Below, piece after piece: positions 53,477 to 63,679 of a stretch of 64,000 bases of DNA. This DNA comes from Thalassobius sp. Cn5-15 (GTDB taxonomy: Bacteria; Pseudomonadota; Alphaproteobacteria; Rhodobacterales; Rhodobacteraceae), in contig NZ_JAKRGF010000001.1 of NCBI RefSeq assembly GCF_022347685.1, positions 558,001-622,000 of the forward strand. Reading direction: 5' to 3'. A program made the translations under genes and the position numbers. The notes under the pieces are model-generated. The model ran no database searches and was not told the DNA's origin. It worked only from the letters and a program-made list of their open reading frames with translations. Every line of letters starts with the position of its first letter. Position 1 is the first letter of the stretch.

Positions 53477-54373
53477 AGGCTGAGGTGCTGCGCTTTTTGA
53501 GTGCCAAGCCAGATTTTCCACGTGGCAACAACGGTGAGGTCCGCCCGAAGCGCGTGGCGGATATGTTGGTGAACCCGCTTTATGCAAGCTGCATTTGCAG
53601 TGAGGTTTATGAGTTGAACTGGCTGCGTGGGCACCACCAGCCGCTGATCTCATTGGAAACCTATGACAAGGTTCAAACCCGCCTGCATGGCACGGCCTAT
53701 GCGCCAGCACGCAAGAATATCAGCGATGATTTCACTTTGCGCGGTTTTGTGACCTGCGGGGATTGTGGAAAGAAATTGCGCTCGTCGTGGGCAAAAGGGA
53801 AGTACAAGCACTACGCTTATTACCTTTGCCAGACCAAGGGCTGTGACAGCTACGGCAAATCCATTCCCCGGGCACGCGTTGAGGATGCCTTTGGGGATGT
53901 CGTTAGAACGCTGCAGACCACACCCGGTTTGTTGCAAATGGCTGAAACCATGTTCCGTGATGCGTGGGCGGCGCGGTTGGATCAGGTGAAGGACGTCACA
54001 AAATCGGTCCGCCGTCAGATCAGAGGGGGATAAGCAAATCGAATCCCTTTTGGATCGGATCATGAATGCGACCAATGACGCGGTGATTTCAGCTTATGAA
54101 CAGAAGATCGGCCTGCTCGAAAAAGACAAAACCCGCCTGCACGATACGCTGATTCATCAGGCCCCTGCGCCCAAGCGATATGACGAGGCGCCAGAACTCT
54201 CCCTGAGGTTCCTGTCAAGCCCTTGGAAACTCTGGAAAAGCGGCCAGATTTTATTGCACAGAACGCTGCTCAGACTGGCGTTTACAGAAGGATTTTCTGA
54301 CCATCGCACTGAGGGGGCTAGAACACCAAAAAACCTTATTATTCAAGACTTTAGGGGTGGCTTGAGGTGTTGA
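53477..54373 (+). pseudogene. C-terminal remnant of a large serine recombinase (right remnant)
   Basis: Starting at the IS right end the text reads QAEVLRFLSAKPDFPRG, matching TQAEVKRFLESQPIFPKD of the intact enzyme at 26-27.6 kb. NPLYASCICSEVYELNWLRGHHQPLISLETYDKVQTRL and the zinc ribbon FVTCGDCGKKLRSSWAKG ... CQTKGCDSYGKS follow. A frame change at a GGGGG run (about 54024-54030) ends the first part. The second frame (from about 54032) continues DRIMNATNDAVISAYEQKIGLLEKDK ... RFLSSPWKLWKSG ... RLAFTEGFSDH. The catalytic N-terminal 200 residues are missing. The remnant ends about 10 bases before tRNA-Leu. Confidence 0.8.
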
Positions 54374-54382
54374 ATATAAAAG

Positions 54383-54467
54383 TGGTGCGGGTGAAGGGAC
54401 TTGAACCCCCACGCCTTGCGGCGCCAGAACCTAAATCTGGTGCGTCTACCAATTCCGCCACACCCGC
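54383..54467 (-). tRNA. tRNA-Leu (anticodon TAG), CCA encoded
   Basis: The minus strand folds as a long-variable-arm tRNA. The acceptor arm GCGGGTG/CACCCGC is followed by discriminator A and an encoded CCA. The anticodon stem CCAGA/TCTGG encloses the loop TTTAGGT, with anticodon TAG reading CTA. A variable-arm hairpin GCGCC-GCAA-GGCGT and TTCAAGTCC are present. The serine recombinase remnant ends about 10 bases from the CCA end. tRNA genes are common landing sites, but large serine recombinases do not usually require them. Confidence 0.95.
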
Positions 54468-54638
54468 ATCCGATCAATGAAACACGCCGATTCAGCCTGT
54501 TTCGCAGAGCCGCTACTTAGCAAACCCTTTCAAGAGATGCGAGAGGAAAATTTCACTAAAAAACAGAAGACAAGTGACGTTATCCACAGTAAGCTGCTTG
54601 TATAAAAAAAATACAGGCAGAGCAGTAGGACATAGCCC

Positions 54639-55133
54639 ATGAAACCGAAAACGGTCAGGGCGCGGCGTGGCGGTAACGTCATCGAAGCCCATTCGGAAAC
54701 GACCTTTGGCATTTTGCCGGGGACGCAAATCCTCACCTTGGACGGCGCATTGCCGATTGAGGTCTTGTCGCCAGGCGACAAAATCATCACCCGCAGCAGT
54801 GGTGTTGCGATGCTGAAAGGCATCGAATGCGGTTACAAGACGTGTGAAACGGTGCGTGTGCGCGCTGGTTCGCTGGGTCACGACCGCCCCGGGATGGACA
54901 CCATCCTTCCTTCTAAACAGAAGATTCTGATCCGCGATTGGCGTGCGCAGGCTCTCTATAATGAACCGCAGAAGCTGATCGAGGCACAGAACCTCATTGA
55001 CGGCGAATACCTGCGCCTGCAACCTGCGGCGCGTCATATGGTGTTCCGCATGTTCTTTGATGAGCCGCAAGTGGTTTATGCAGACGGGCTTGAGGTGGAT
55101 TGCGCCACCGCCAGCATCCGCATGATGGCCTAA
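54639..55133 (+). CDS. Hint-domain protein (Hedgehog/intein fold)
   Basis: 164 residues. ILPGTQILTLDGALPIEVLSPGDKIITRSSGVAMLKGIE is the Hint signature of Rhodobacterales proteins (usually F-x-P-GT-x-I-x-T-x-x-G-x-x-x-V-E-x-L-x-x-GD). Further strands include YKTCETVRVRAGSLG, KQKILIRDWRAQAL and VVYADGLEVDCAT. The residue before ILPGT is Gly, not the catalytic Cys or Ser of self-splicing Hint domains, so it is probably not autocatalytic, or uses another residue. A terminator follows at 55158. It is transcribed away from the tRNA. Role unknown; common in this group. Confidence 0.8.
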   Translation: MKPKTVRARRGGNVIEAHSETTFGILPGTQILTLDGALPIEVLSPGDKIITRSSGVAMLKGIECGYKTCETVRVRAGSLGHDRPGMDTILPSKQKILIRDWRAQALYNEPQKLIEAQNLIDGEYLRLQPAARHMVFRMFFDEPQVVYADGLEVDCATASIRMMA

Positions 55134-55157
55134 ACAACACCAGAAAAGATGATGAAC

Positions 55158-55183
55158 GGGCCTGCGATTTGCGGGCCCTTTTC
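55158..55183 (+). terminator. terminator of the Hint gene
   Basis: GGGCC / GGCCC stem with an internal GC-rich loop followed by TTTTCT, 25 bases after the Hint stop and just before the convergent nnr stop. Confidence 0.6.
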
Positions 55184-55190
55184 TGTTACC

Positions 55191-56777
55191 TCAAACCTTG
55201 AAGAGATCCCGCAGCACGATGGGCAGTTGCTCCGGCAGATCTTCGGCGATCAAACCGGGACCAAAGGTGCGGGCGCATTCCACATGCAGATAGGCAGCGG
55301 TCGTGGTGGCCTCATGCGGTGCGAATCCCCGCGCCAAAAGGCCGGTGGTGAAGCCCGCGAACACATCCCCTGCCCCAGCGGTCGCCAACCAAGGCGCGGC
55401 GCGGCCGTAATGGGCGGAATGGACACTGGTGCGGCCATCAGGAGTAGCGATGACGGTATCCGCCCCCTTGAATAGCACAGTGCAGCCTGCCCGTTTTGCC
55501 GCCGCGCGGGTGGCGTCAACCTTGGAATAGGCCGGGCCTTTGGTCGGCGGCTCTGCCAGTTCGGCAGCGATGTCTGGGAACAGGCGGGCGAATTCACCAC
55601 CGTGCGGCGTCAGTACACAGGTGTCATGAAGCATGTCGAAAAGCGTCTGAGGGTCATCCGCATAGGCGCTGAGCCCATCTGCATCCAGAACACAAGCCCG
55701 TTTTGAGGCGAGCGCAACAGGCACCAGACACCGTGCCCGGTCATGCCCCAGCCCCGGCCCGAGACACAGCGCGTTGAGGCGCGTGTCCTCCAGCACCTTT
55801 GCCAACGCATCGCCGTCGCACACACGAGTCAGCATCAAGGCGGTGATTTGCGCCGCCACCTCCATCTGGGCAGACGGCGGCACCCCCACTGTGACCAGCC
55901 CCGCCCCGATCCGCAAAGCCCCGCGCGCCGCAAGCCGCGCCGCACCGGTTTTTCCAGAACCGCCAGAAAGGATGAGGGCGTGACCGTGAGAGAATTTATG
56001 CGCGCCGTGTTTGTCCAACAGATCTGGCACAGCCTCTACCTTATGAACCACACCGTCCGGCATAGCCGGACAGCCCCCGACCGCCCCCATGGGCGGGGGC
56101 TTCACCCCCACCCGCGGTCTGGGGCCATTCTCAATCGCAGTGCCCTGCAATCCAATGCCCTTAATGACAGTCTTGCCGGATAGGTAAGCACCATCCTGAA
56201 GGACGTGCCCCAGTTTCATACGGTGAAATGTCACGCTTAAATCTGCGCGTAGCGAAAGGTCACCGCCCAATGATCGCCCACTGTCCGCGCAAAGCCCCGA
56301 GGGCAGATCGACAGCAACAATAGGTACCTGTCCTTTATTGAAGATCTCTCGCACGACGGGCAAATCCAAAAACGGGCGCGTCAATCCTGTGCCGAACAGG
56401 GCATCCACGACGATATCCGCCTTCGGCAAACCAGAATCTGCCAACGGAAAAACGACCCCACTCTCACACCACCGATCATAATTCACCCGCGCATCCGGCG
56501 GCAGTTTTTCGGCATCACCGTATAGATACACCTCCATCGACCAGCCCCTCGCGGCCAGCAGGCGCGCAACGACAAATCCGTCGCCGCCATTATTGCCAGG
56601 ACCGCACAGAACGACCGCGCGCCCCGGCGCATCCGCCAGTGCGGGCCATTCCTCAAAAATCGCCTCAACCACGCCTGCGCCGGCGCGCTCCATCAGCTCT
56701 AACCCGGTGACCTCACCGGACTGAATCGCCGCCTGTTCAATGGCGCGCATTTGTGCGGCTGTTAGCAGTTCCGTCAT
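55191..56777 (-). CDS. nnr: bifunctional NAD(P)H-hydrate epimerase / ADP-dependent dehydratase
   Basis: 528 residues from ATG 56777, with GAGG 5-9 bases upstream; the longer frame to 56801 lacks a better site. The N-terminal YjeF domain has VLCGPGNNGGDGFVVARLLAARG (residues about 65-87). A kinase-like C-terminal domain has LILSGGSGKTGAARLAARGALRIGAGLVTVGVP and near the end ATAGAGDVFAGFTTGLLARG with the catalytic Asp. Together they repair hydrated NADH and NADPH. The gene is next to glnB, divergently transcribed, a common arrangement in Rhodobacterales. Confidence 0.92.
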   Translation of the reverse strand: MTELLTAAQMRAIEQAAIQSGEVTGLELMERAGAGVVEAIFEEWPALADAPGRAVVLCGPGNNGGDGFVVARLLAARGWSMEVYLYGDAEKLPPDARVNYDRWCESGVVFPLADSGLPKADIVVDALFGTGLTRPFLDLPVVREIFNKGQVPIVAVDLPSGLCADSGRSLGGDLSLRADLSVTFHRMKLGHVLQDGAYLSGKTVIKGIGLQGTAIENGPRPRVGVKPPPMGAVGGCPAMPDGVVHKVEAVPDLLDKHGAHKFSHGHALILSGGSGKTGAARLAARGALRIGAGLVTVGVPPSAQMEVAAQITALMLTRVCDGDALAKVLEDTRLNALCLGPGLGHDRARCLVPVALASKRACVLDADGLSAYADDPQTLFDMLHDTCVLTPHGGEFARLFPDIAAELAEPPTKGPAYSKVDATRAAAKRAGCTVLFKGADTVIATPDGRTSVHSAHYGRAAPWLATAGAGDVFAGFTTGLLARGFAPHEATTTAAYLHVECARTFGPGLIAEDLPEQLPIVLRDLFKV

Positions 56778-57058
56778 CTTTGCCTCATGGTAATGTCGCA
56801 TTTGACCGCTATTGTGACGCTCTCTCCAGCGGGTATCACGCCTTAAAAATCAGCGCTTCAGGTAATTCGCCGGTGCGCAAATTTTCATTTCGCACATTAT
56901 TTGGGCAGTTAGCACAAAATTTAAACGGCCTCCAAAAAACCGCCCGAATTTTAGGCCCCTCCTACTCTATCCGTTTGAGCCAAGGCAGGGAAAGTGATCT
57001 GTCAAATTTCAACGCAATACGGTTGGCGGCGGGGAGGCCTGCCAAGAACCCCAGTTAA

Positions 57059-57436
<378 letters not shown>

Positions 57437-57469
57437 TTACCCATTTATCTTAAACGAAGGGACAAGAGC

Positions 57470-58876
57470 ATGAGCGCAGAATCCGTTCTCAAGCTGATCA
57501 AAGACGAAGATGCGGCCTACGTCGACATCCGTTTCACCGACACGCGCGGCAAACTGCAGCACGTGACCGTTGATGTGGACCTGGTTGACGAAGACTTCCT
57601 CGAAGAAGGCTTCATGTTTGACGGCTCCTCCATCGCTGGCTGGAAATCGATCGAAAACTCGGACATGAAACTGATGCCCGACACCCTGTCGGCCTACATT
57701 GATCCGTTCTACGCCGAAAAAACCATCGCGATCCATTGTTCGATCGTTGAGCCCGACACCGGCGAAGCCTACGAGCGTGACCCGCGCGGCACCGCCCAAA
57801 AGGCCGAAGCCTACCTGAAATCTTCGGGCATTGGTGATGTTGCTTACATGGGCCCGGAAGCTGAATTCTTCCTGTTCGACAACGTACGTTTCTCTAACTC
57901 CATCAACAAAGTATCCTACGAAGTTGATGCGGTAGACGCGTCCTGGAACACCGACACCGAATACGAAATGGGCAACACCGGCCACCGTCCGGGCCTCAAG
58001 GGCGGTTACTTCCCGGTCAACCCGATCGACGATGCACAGGAAATCCGTTCCGAGATGCTGTCGACCATGAAGCGCACCGGCATGAAAGTGGACAAGCACC
58101 ACCACGAGGTTGCGTCCTGTCAGCACGAGCTGGGTCTGATCTTTGACAGCCTGACCAAACAGGCCGACGAGCTGCAGAAGTACAAGTACATCATCCACAA
58201 CGTTGCCCACGCCTACGGCAAATCGGCCACCTTCATGCCGAAGCCGATCTACGGTGATAACGGCACCGGCATGCACGTAAACATGTCGATCTGGAAAGAC
58301 GGCAAGCCGCTGTTCGCTGGCGACAAATACGCTGATCTGTCGCAGGAAGCGCTGTATTTCATCGGTGGTGTGCTGAAGCACGCAAAAACCCTGAACGCCT
58401 TCACCAACCCGTCGACCAACTCTTACAAGCGTTTGATCCCGGGTTTTGAAGCACCTGTTCTGCGCGCCTACTCGGCACGTAACCGTTCGGGTTGTGTTCG
58501 TATCCCATGGACCGAATCGCCGAAAGCGAAACGTGTTGAAGCACGCTTCCCCGATCCTTCGGCCAACCCCTACCTGTGCTTCGCAGCACTGCTGATGGCT
58601 GGTCTGGACGGCATCAAGAACAAGATCGATCCCGGCGAAGCCATGGATAAGAACCTGTACGATCTGCCGGCCGAAGAATTGGCTGACATCCCGACCGTAT
58701 GTGGTTCGCTGCGCGAAGCGCTGGATGCGCTGGCGGCAGACCATGACTTCCTGCTGGCCGGTGACGTGTTCACCAAAGACCAGATCGACGGTTATATCGA
58801 CCTGAAGATGGAAGAGGTTGAAACCTACGAACACACCCCTCACCCGGTTGAGTTCGGCATGTACTACAGCTGCTAA
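57470..58876 (+). CDS. glnA: glutamine synthetase type I
   Basis: 468 residues, normal for GSI-beta. Signatures are [19 protein letters not shown] (residues about 45-65), [10 protein letters not shown] (about 125), [21 protein letters not shown] and [27 protein letters not shown]. Tyr397 in NLYDLP matches the adenylylation site of E. coli GlnA, so it should be controlled by GlnE as well as by P-II. It makes glutamine from glutamate, ammonia and ATP. A strong terminator follows at 58907. The large minus-strand frame across it is a codon-bias mirror, not a gene. Confidence 0.97.
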   Translation: MSAESVLKLIKDEDAAYVDIRFTDTRGKLQHVTVDVDLVDEDFLEEGFMFDGSSIAGWKSIENSDMKLMPDTLSAYIDPFYAEKTIAIHCSIVEPDTGEAYERDPRGTAQKAEAYLKSSGIGDVAYMGPEAEFFLFDNVRFSNSINKVSYEVDAVDASWNTDTEYEMGNTGHRPGLKGGYFPVNPIDDAQEIRSEMLSTMKRTGMKVDKHHHEVASCQHELGLIFDSLTKQADELQKYKYIIHNVAHAYGKSATFMPKPIYGDNGTGMHVNMSIWKDGKPLFAGDKYADLSQEALYFIGGVLKHAKTLNAFTNPSTNSYKRLIPGFEAPVLRAYSARNRSGCVRIPWTESPKAKRVEARFPDPSANPYLCFAALLMAGLDGIKNKIDPGEAMDKNLYDLPAEELADIPTVCGSLREALDALAADHDFLLAGDVFTKDQIDGYIDLKMEEVETYEHTPHPVEFGMYYSC

Positions 58877-58906
58877 TTCGGGCTCCGAATTAACGGTTTG
58901 AATTGG

Positions 58907-58935
58907 AAGGGCGCTCCTCTGGGGCGCCCTTTTTT
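58907..58935 (+). terminator. rho-independent terminator of glnBA
   Basis: AGGGCGC / GCGCCCT stem with a nine-base loop, followed by TTTTTT, 31 bases after glnA. A further inverted repeat CCGAACCG / CGGTTCGG (58964-58971 and 59005-59012) lies just beyond and may form a second hairpin. Confidence 0.85.
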
Positions 58936-59137
58936 CATGGCAGCTTAATCACCACCACCGCGTCCGAACCGAGGGGTGAAAGCGAAGCGCTCGCCCCGTG
59001 GGGGCGGTTCGGGTGCTGAAAATCAGAGATTTGGCATAATAGACAAACTCTTAGTGGCGACAACGGTGCTTGCATTGATCAACGGCAGGCACCATTGTGA
59101 CCTGCGAAACAGAGGCACCTGAGAAAAGACCACCCGC

Positions 59138-59989
59138 ATGAAGATTGATCCGCTCTGGGACTTTGATGATCTGGCCGCCACCAAGGCGCGGTTTGAGGCA
59201 GCCTTTGCTGCCGCCACCGCACCGGAGGATCAGATCATCTGCCTCAGCCAGTTGGCGCGCATTGCAGGCCTTGATCAGGATTTCACCCTTGGTGAATCTC
59301 TGTTGGGTCAGGCGCGGGCGATCGGGCCGTCACCGGCAACAAACGCGCGGATCACGCTGGAAGCCGCCCGGCTGGCGCAGGCAGAGGGGCGCGCCGCAAT
59401 GGCGGCAACGCTTTATCATCAGGCCGCCACTCAGGCCCGCGCAGCCGCAGCATTGAACGTAGCACTGGAGGCGCTGAATGAACAGACCAAAGGTGTACCA
59501 ACAGCGGTGGCCCTCGCGATTGTCGATCAGGCGGAGAACCTGACCCGCAACACGCCTGCGCTACGCCACTATCTGGGACCGCTTTATCAGCAAACCGGCT
59601 GGTCTCTGTTTGAAGAGGGTGATCTAAACAGCGCGCTGACGATGTTTCAGCGCGACCACGCCCTGCGCCGTTCGCTGGGACAGGCAGCCGAGCGTCACAC
59701 GGCCGGACTGCATATCGCACGGACATTACGAATGCTCGGGCGGTTTGCCGAAACGTCGGATCAGTTGCAGAATTTGGTGGTGGAGCTGGGGCCACATGGT
59801 CGCGGGTTGGGTGAGGTGTTTGAGGAACGCGCTGAACTGGCCTACGCCACCGATAAACCCGACGAGGCGCGCCAATACGCGCAGGATGCACGCGCACGTT
59901 TTGAGGCACGGGGGATGAGCGCGGACACTCACCCCTCCCGCTTTATGCGTCTGGCAATGCTGGCTGGTGAGGCGCCGGACGCGATCTAA
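59138..59989 (+). CDS. TPR-like helical-repeat protein (283 aa)
   Basis: 283 residues, almost all helical with Ala/Leu/Gln repeats of about 34-40 residues (for example ARAIGPSPATNARITLEAARLAQAEGRAAMAATLYHQAATQAR; LGPLYQQTGWSLFEEGDLNSALTMFQRDHALRRSLG; ERHTAGLHIARTLRMLGRFAETSDQLQNLVVEL). GDLNSALTMFQR and LGRFAETSDQL fit the tetratricopeptide pattern. No signal peptide or catalytic residues are seen, so it probably mediates protein contacts in the cytoplasm. It ends four bases inside the convergent DUF3445 gene. Confidence 0.7.
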   Translation: MKIDPLWDFDDLAATKARFEAAFAAATAPEDQIICLSQLARIAGLDQDFTLGESLLGQARAIGPSPATNARITLEAARLAQAEGRAAMAATLYHQAATQARAAAALNVALEALNEQTKGVPTAVALAIVDQAENLTRNTPALRHYLGPLYQQTGWSLFEEGDLNSALTMFQRDHALRRSLGQAAERHTAGLHIARTLRMLGRFAETSDQLQNLVVELGPHGRGLGEVFEERAELAYATDKPDEARQYAQDARARFEARGMSADTHPSRFMRLAMLAGEAPDAI

Positions 59990-60750
59990 TCGGCGGTCAA
60001 TTCACGCCCCAAATCACCGCTCACCATATAAGTATGGATCGAAAACACCGTCGCGCCGGTTTTCGGCAGGCGCAAGATCGCCTGTTTTTCTGAGCGCAGG
60101 AACGCCGCATCTTCACGGCTAACATAAGCGCGGGTGTCATATTCAGGGCGGGGGAAGTGTAATTCGCTGGTGTCATACCACAGGATATTAAATCGCCACA
60201 AAGGCCGCCCTGCCCGCACCCCGTCAAACAGCCGCTGCACCCGTTTGCCGATGTTGTCATCATAACTGTCTACCGGCACGTGGATCGCCAACAAAGGCTT
60301 CCCCAGTTTCTGCGCCAGCGTCCAACTGGACGGAAAACACAAAACAGCCGCCGTCAACACATGCTCATCGCCCTGTTTTTGCAGGATACACAGATCTTCC
60401 TGCACCAGCAGGCCAAGCGTTGCCAATGGATCGGCCATATCCAGTCCCACCACACCCCCGTCAGGCCGCAGCACGCTATCGGCCCTTACCTTATAGGCAG
60501 GGTTGGCGCGCAACTGATCCAACACCAGCGCTAATAATTCCTGCAAAGGCGCCTCGGCTTCGGGCAATGCGCCAATGACGGCATCGCGTTTGCCCGCAAT
60601 CAAGGTCGTCCTATAGGCCATCTGGCCTAGAAATGCGTCGTCCACATGTAGCCAATTGGCCATGTCCAGTGGCTGTATACCCGGAAGTGGGCGCTGCGCC
60701 CGCAGATCGTAAGGCAATTTTTGTTGTAAAATCTGTACCATAGCCGCCAT
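59986..60750 (-). CDS. DUF3445 family protein (heme-dependent oxidative N-demethylase-like)
   Basis: 254 residues. The start LPYDLRAQRPLPGIQPLDMANWLHVDDAFLGQMAYRTTLI, the middle VLCFPSSWTLAQKLGKPLLAIHVPVDSYDDNIGKRVQRLFDGVRAGRPLWRFN and the later REDAAFLRSEKQAILRLPKTGATVFSIHTY are diagnostic of DUF3445. The family contains a heme-dependent oxidative N-demethylase that acts on dimethylamine-type substrates and feeds tetrahydrofolate; whether this member has that activity is not shown. It converges with the TPR-like gene. The gene stands alone, with no visible partner subunits. Confidence 0.85.
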   Translation of the reverse strand: MAAMVQILQQKLPYDLRAQRPLPGIQPLDMANWLHVDDAFLGQMAYRTTLIAGKRDAVIGALPEAEAPLQELLALVLDQLRANPAYKVRADSVLRPDGGVVGLDMADPLATLGLLVQEDLCILQKQGDEHVLTAAVLCFPSSWTLAQKLGKPLLAIHVPVDSYDDNIGKRVQRLFDGVRAGRPLWRFNILWYDTSELHFPRPEYDTRAYVSREDAAFLRSEKQAILRLPKTGATVFSIHTYMVSGDLGRELTAD

Positions 60751-61290
60751 TAAACAAAATTCGAAAATATTTGAAAAGAGGCCTAACAGACAGATGGCCT
60801 AGGCCGTTAGATATACTAAGCCGCCACAGACAAAGAATGGCGGATGGTATGAGGCTTGCACACCCCTATCGCATGCAAGTGGTCAAACGCCCCTCAGCTG
60901 GGGCGCGGAAACCTGCGCTTTTGGCGCCTCACTCTGGTGAGCGAATCTGATTCCTTGCCTGAGTCGCATTGGCATGCCTTTTGCACAGCGATCCCGAAAT
61001 CGGGGGCGCAAAAACTGACATGGGCACGACGGTACCCTGTCTGGTTTTAGGATTTTATTTTCGGCTCTTTCGGCGAAATGCCACCTCCTTTGGGGGGTAT
61101 CCGACATCGAATAAGTCGGCATTTTCCACATCGCGTGGACTCCCACTGGTCCGAGTCGCAGTTTCTTCTCAGCAAAACTTTTCAGGCAGCTTCCCCGCCT
61201 ATCGAGCACACCAAAAAACACTCAGGGGACGCGTCAGAAACATCGCTAGACGACAGCAACCACCTTTTCGACAGAAGAGAGGGAACGATA
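60751..61290. other. 540-base gap before the glycoside hydrolase, no gene seen
   Basis: Contains divergent promoter territory for the DUF3445 gene and the downstream hydrolase. A hairpin-like GGCGCCTCACTCTGGTGAGCG (about 60923-60943) and a C/G-rich stretch CCACCTCCTTTGGGGGGT (about 61080-61097) are the only structures noticed. An open frame runs into the hydrolase from 61078 but has no ribosome site. Confidence 0.4.
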
Positions 61291-63048
61291 ATGATCACTC
61301 TGAACGCACATGGCCTTGGCGCCAATGAGTACACTGAAGAACTGTTTGGTGCCAATATCTTAGCCAGCCGTGACCAGATCGGTGCAGACGGGACCTTTGA
61401 CGAAAAGGTTGCGGCTCTGGGGATTGATCACATCCGTTATCCGGGTGGTTCGTTGACTGAGGACTATTTTGATCTGACCGATCCTGACAAGGCAAGCGCC
61501 ATTGATCCCGACACCGGTCGCGAGGTCGAACTGCTGCCTTACAGCGAGTTTATGGCTTACGCCGAAGAGAACGATATCGACGTCACGGTCGTACTGCCAA
61601 CCCGCAACTATCTGAGTGCCGAAGATGACGCCAGTGGCCACCGCACCGCCGAGGTGGATGAGGACGCGTTGCGCACCTTCGTGCGTGACACGCTGAACGG
61701 CGAATACGGTGATCCCACCATTCGTGGCTTTGAGATTGGCAACGAGTACTGGGGCAGCGGCGAAATGGACGCGCTGGAATATGGCCGTGTTTCATCACGG
61801 ATGGCAGAAATCGTAAATGACGAAATCAACAACCATCCCCAGTCGGAGCTGTTTCAAGACATCGACATTCTGGTGCAGAACGGCCAGAACTATGGCTCTT
61901 CGCGCCTGTCGGACAGCTATGACCACATCCTCGAAGGCAATGACCAGCTGGCCGCTGTGATGAGCGACTACGGTCTGGATCTGGACCCAGATGTCTTCAT
62001 GTACAACAATGGTGAAGTCGCCTGGCCCAAAGTGATGAACGAAATCATCATCTCGGAATTTGACACACAGGCTGAAATGGACGCCGTCGACGGTCTGGCC
62101 TTTCACATCTATTCCAAGGGCGCAGACAACGTAAACAGCCGCGACTTCGATCTGCGGTCGGCGGAACAGACCTGGGACGAACACTTTGACGGTCTGGAAA
62201 AGCACGTCACTGAGTGGAACCTCAAAGCCAGCCGCAGCTGGGAGGTTGAGGAAGAATATGGCCTGAAACAGGCCCATGAAATGCTGAACATGACCGAAGA
62301 GTTCACCGAACACGGTGTTGAAAGCGGTTTTGTCTGGGCGGTTCAACAAAACAACCTGACCAACCTTGCTGGCAATGAAGGTGACGAAGGACCGCTGAAT
62401 GTGCCGGGCGAAATGTTCCGCATGATGAATGAAGTTCTGCCCAACACCACAGCAATTGATCTGAGCCCGGCCGACGGCACCGAACATGAAGTGGTCGAAG
62501 AAGATACCGCCGTACACTCGTTTTACAGCGACGACACCTTTGTCACCTTCATCGCCTCAAACAGCGAAGAGCCTCATCAGACACAGATTGATTTCTCGCA
62601 GATCCTAGATGCCGGCGGTACCATGCGGGTTGAGGTTCTGGGCGTCGAAGACGGCTATAACCCCACCGACAGCCGCAGCCCGGCCGAAGTGACAGAGCTG
62701 GATCCGGCAGATGTATTCAAAGACGGCGTTTTCACCGCTGATCTGGATGCTTATGAAATCATGCGTGTGGTGGTCGACAACCCCAATTACACGGAAGAAT
62801 TCGAAAGGGCCGTGGCCCCTGAACCGGACGATCCTGATCCGGAGGCCGTGGGCGACAGCGTCCCCGACCCGGGCGACCCGATAATCCCCACGATACCCGA
62901 CAATAACAGCGACCTTAACTACCCAGACGACACAGAGGAAAATCAACAACTCGCCGACGAAAGCCCAGACGATGACGGCGGGATGGCAGGAGGATTAGGC
63001 GGACTACTTGGCCTCCTCCCGCTGCTGGCTCTTCTGGGCGGCTTCTAA
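61291..63048 (+). CDS. clan GH-A-type glycoside hydrolase with hydrophobic Gly/Leu C-terminal tail
   Basis: 585 residues from ATG 61291 (GAGGG about eight bases upstream). The protein is very acidic. A TIM-barrel start (HIRYPGGSLTEDYFDL) leads to GFEIGNEYWG with the acid/base Glu152, and KHVTEWNLKAS with the likely nucleophile Glu308, matching the 4/7 pattern of clan GH-A enzymes (GH39/GH51-like). It has no N-terminal signal peptide. Residues about 470-560 are Pro/Asp-rich linker. The end DDDGGMAGGLGGLLGLLPLL ALLGGF is a hydrophobic Gly/Leu tail that may direct export. The substrate, probably an acidic polysaccharide, is not known. Confidence 0.7.
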   Translation: MITLNAHGLGANEYTEELFGANILASRDQIGADGTFDEKVAALGIDHIRYPGGSLTEDYFDLTDPDKASAIDPDTGREVELLPYSEFMAYAEENDIDVTVVLPTRNYLSAEDDASGHRTAEVDEDALRTFVRDTLNGEYGDPTIRGFEIGNEYWGSGEMDALEYGRVSSRMAEIVNDEINNHPQSELFQDIDILVQNGQNYGSSRLSDSYDHILEGNDQLAAVMSDYGLDLDPDVFMYNNGEVAWPKVMNEIIISEFDTQAEMDAVDGLAFHIYSKGADNVNSRDFDLRSAEQTWDEHFDGLEKHVTEWNLKASRSWEVEEEYGLKQAHEMLNMTEEFTEHGVESGFVWAVQQNNLTNLAGNEGDEGPLNVPGEMFRMMNEVLPNTTAIDLSPADGTEHEVVEEDTAVHSFYSDDTFVTFIASNSEEPHQTQIDFSQILDAGGTMRVEVLGVEDGYNPTDSRSPAEVTELDPADVFKDGVFTADLDAYEIMRVVVDNPNYTEEFERAVAPEPDDPDPEAVGDSVPDPGDPIIPTIPDNNSDLNYPDDTEENQQLADESPDDDGGMAGGLGGLLGLLPLLALLGGF

Positions 63049-63679
63049 GACAAAGACTTGACGACATAGGGTGCTGACCCTGACTTCGGTTAAACACAGA
63101 AAACATAGGATCTCTGGATCTCTTCGACGTAACATTCCGAAGATTGAGAAGGTGGATCCCAGCAATACGCGGCCTCACCCCGGCACGCCTCAGCCAAGCT
63201 GAAGCAGGATGATCCGGAAGACCGCAGAAAAAAATCCAAACATTCTAAATCTGCGCCGAAGTGTGTCTAAGTGCGACCTATACTTTGGATAGATTTTTAC
63301 CCCCCTCCGCCTCTTAACTTACCCCCCTCTGCCAGCGCCTTGGTGGCCCAAGGATATCCCCCATGCCCGATCTGATACGCAGGCGCGCGTAGGGGGATAT
63401 ATGCATGTAAAAAGGAAGAAAACGGGCCCATTTAGACAATTCTTTGCTGATGCCTGGGCAAGTCCGGTGACGCCTTGTGGCGCCTTCATGCCACGCGCCA
63501 AAACTGCCTTCGAACTCCATAGACACCTTTTGAACAGGTGACATGACCGAAGTCGTATGTGATTGGTAAAAGGTCATTCACAATCTTCGCAGTCGCACGA
63601 TCATCGTGGGCGCTGATCGGTCACATTAAACGCATGCGGCTCAGGCACAGAAAGTGCAATCAAGGAATGGGTTGCCGAG
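63049..63679. other. 630-base gap, no convincing gene
   Basis: The DNA between the hydrolase and the DUF6314 gene holds no supported gene. The open frames here (for example 63314-63577 minus) have no ribosome site and an unlikely composition. TTACCCCCCTC is repeated near 63296-63306 and 63319-63329, flanking CGCCTCTTAAC; nothing else was noticed. Confidence 0.4.

Noticed and set aside
57437-58843. 468-residue minus-strand frame across glnA
   Set aside because: It mirrors glnA codon by codon, has no ribosome site and a Val/His/Phe/Gly-rich product; it results from codon bias of the real gene.
63314-63577. 87-residue minus-strand frame
   Set aside because: No ribosome site, no family features and an atypical composition in a gap between genes.
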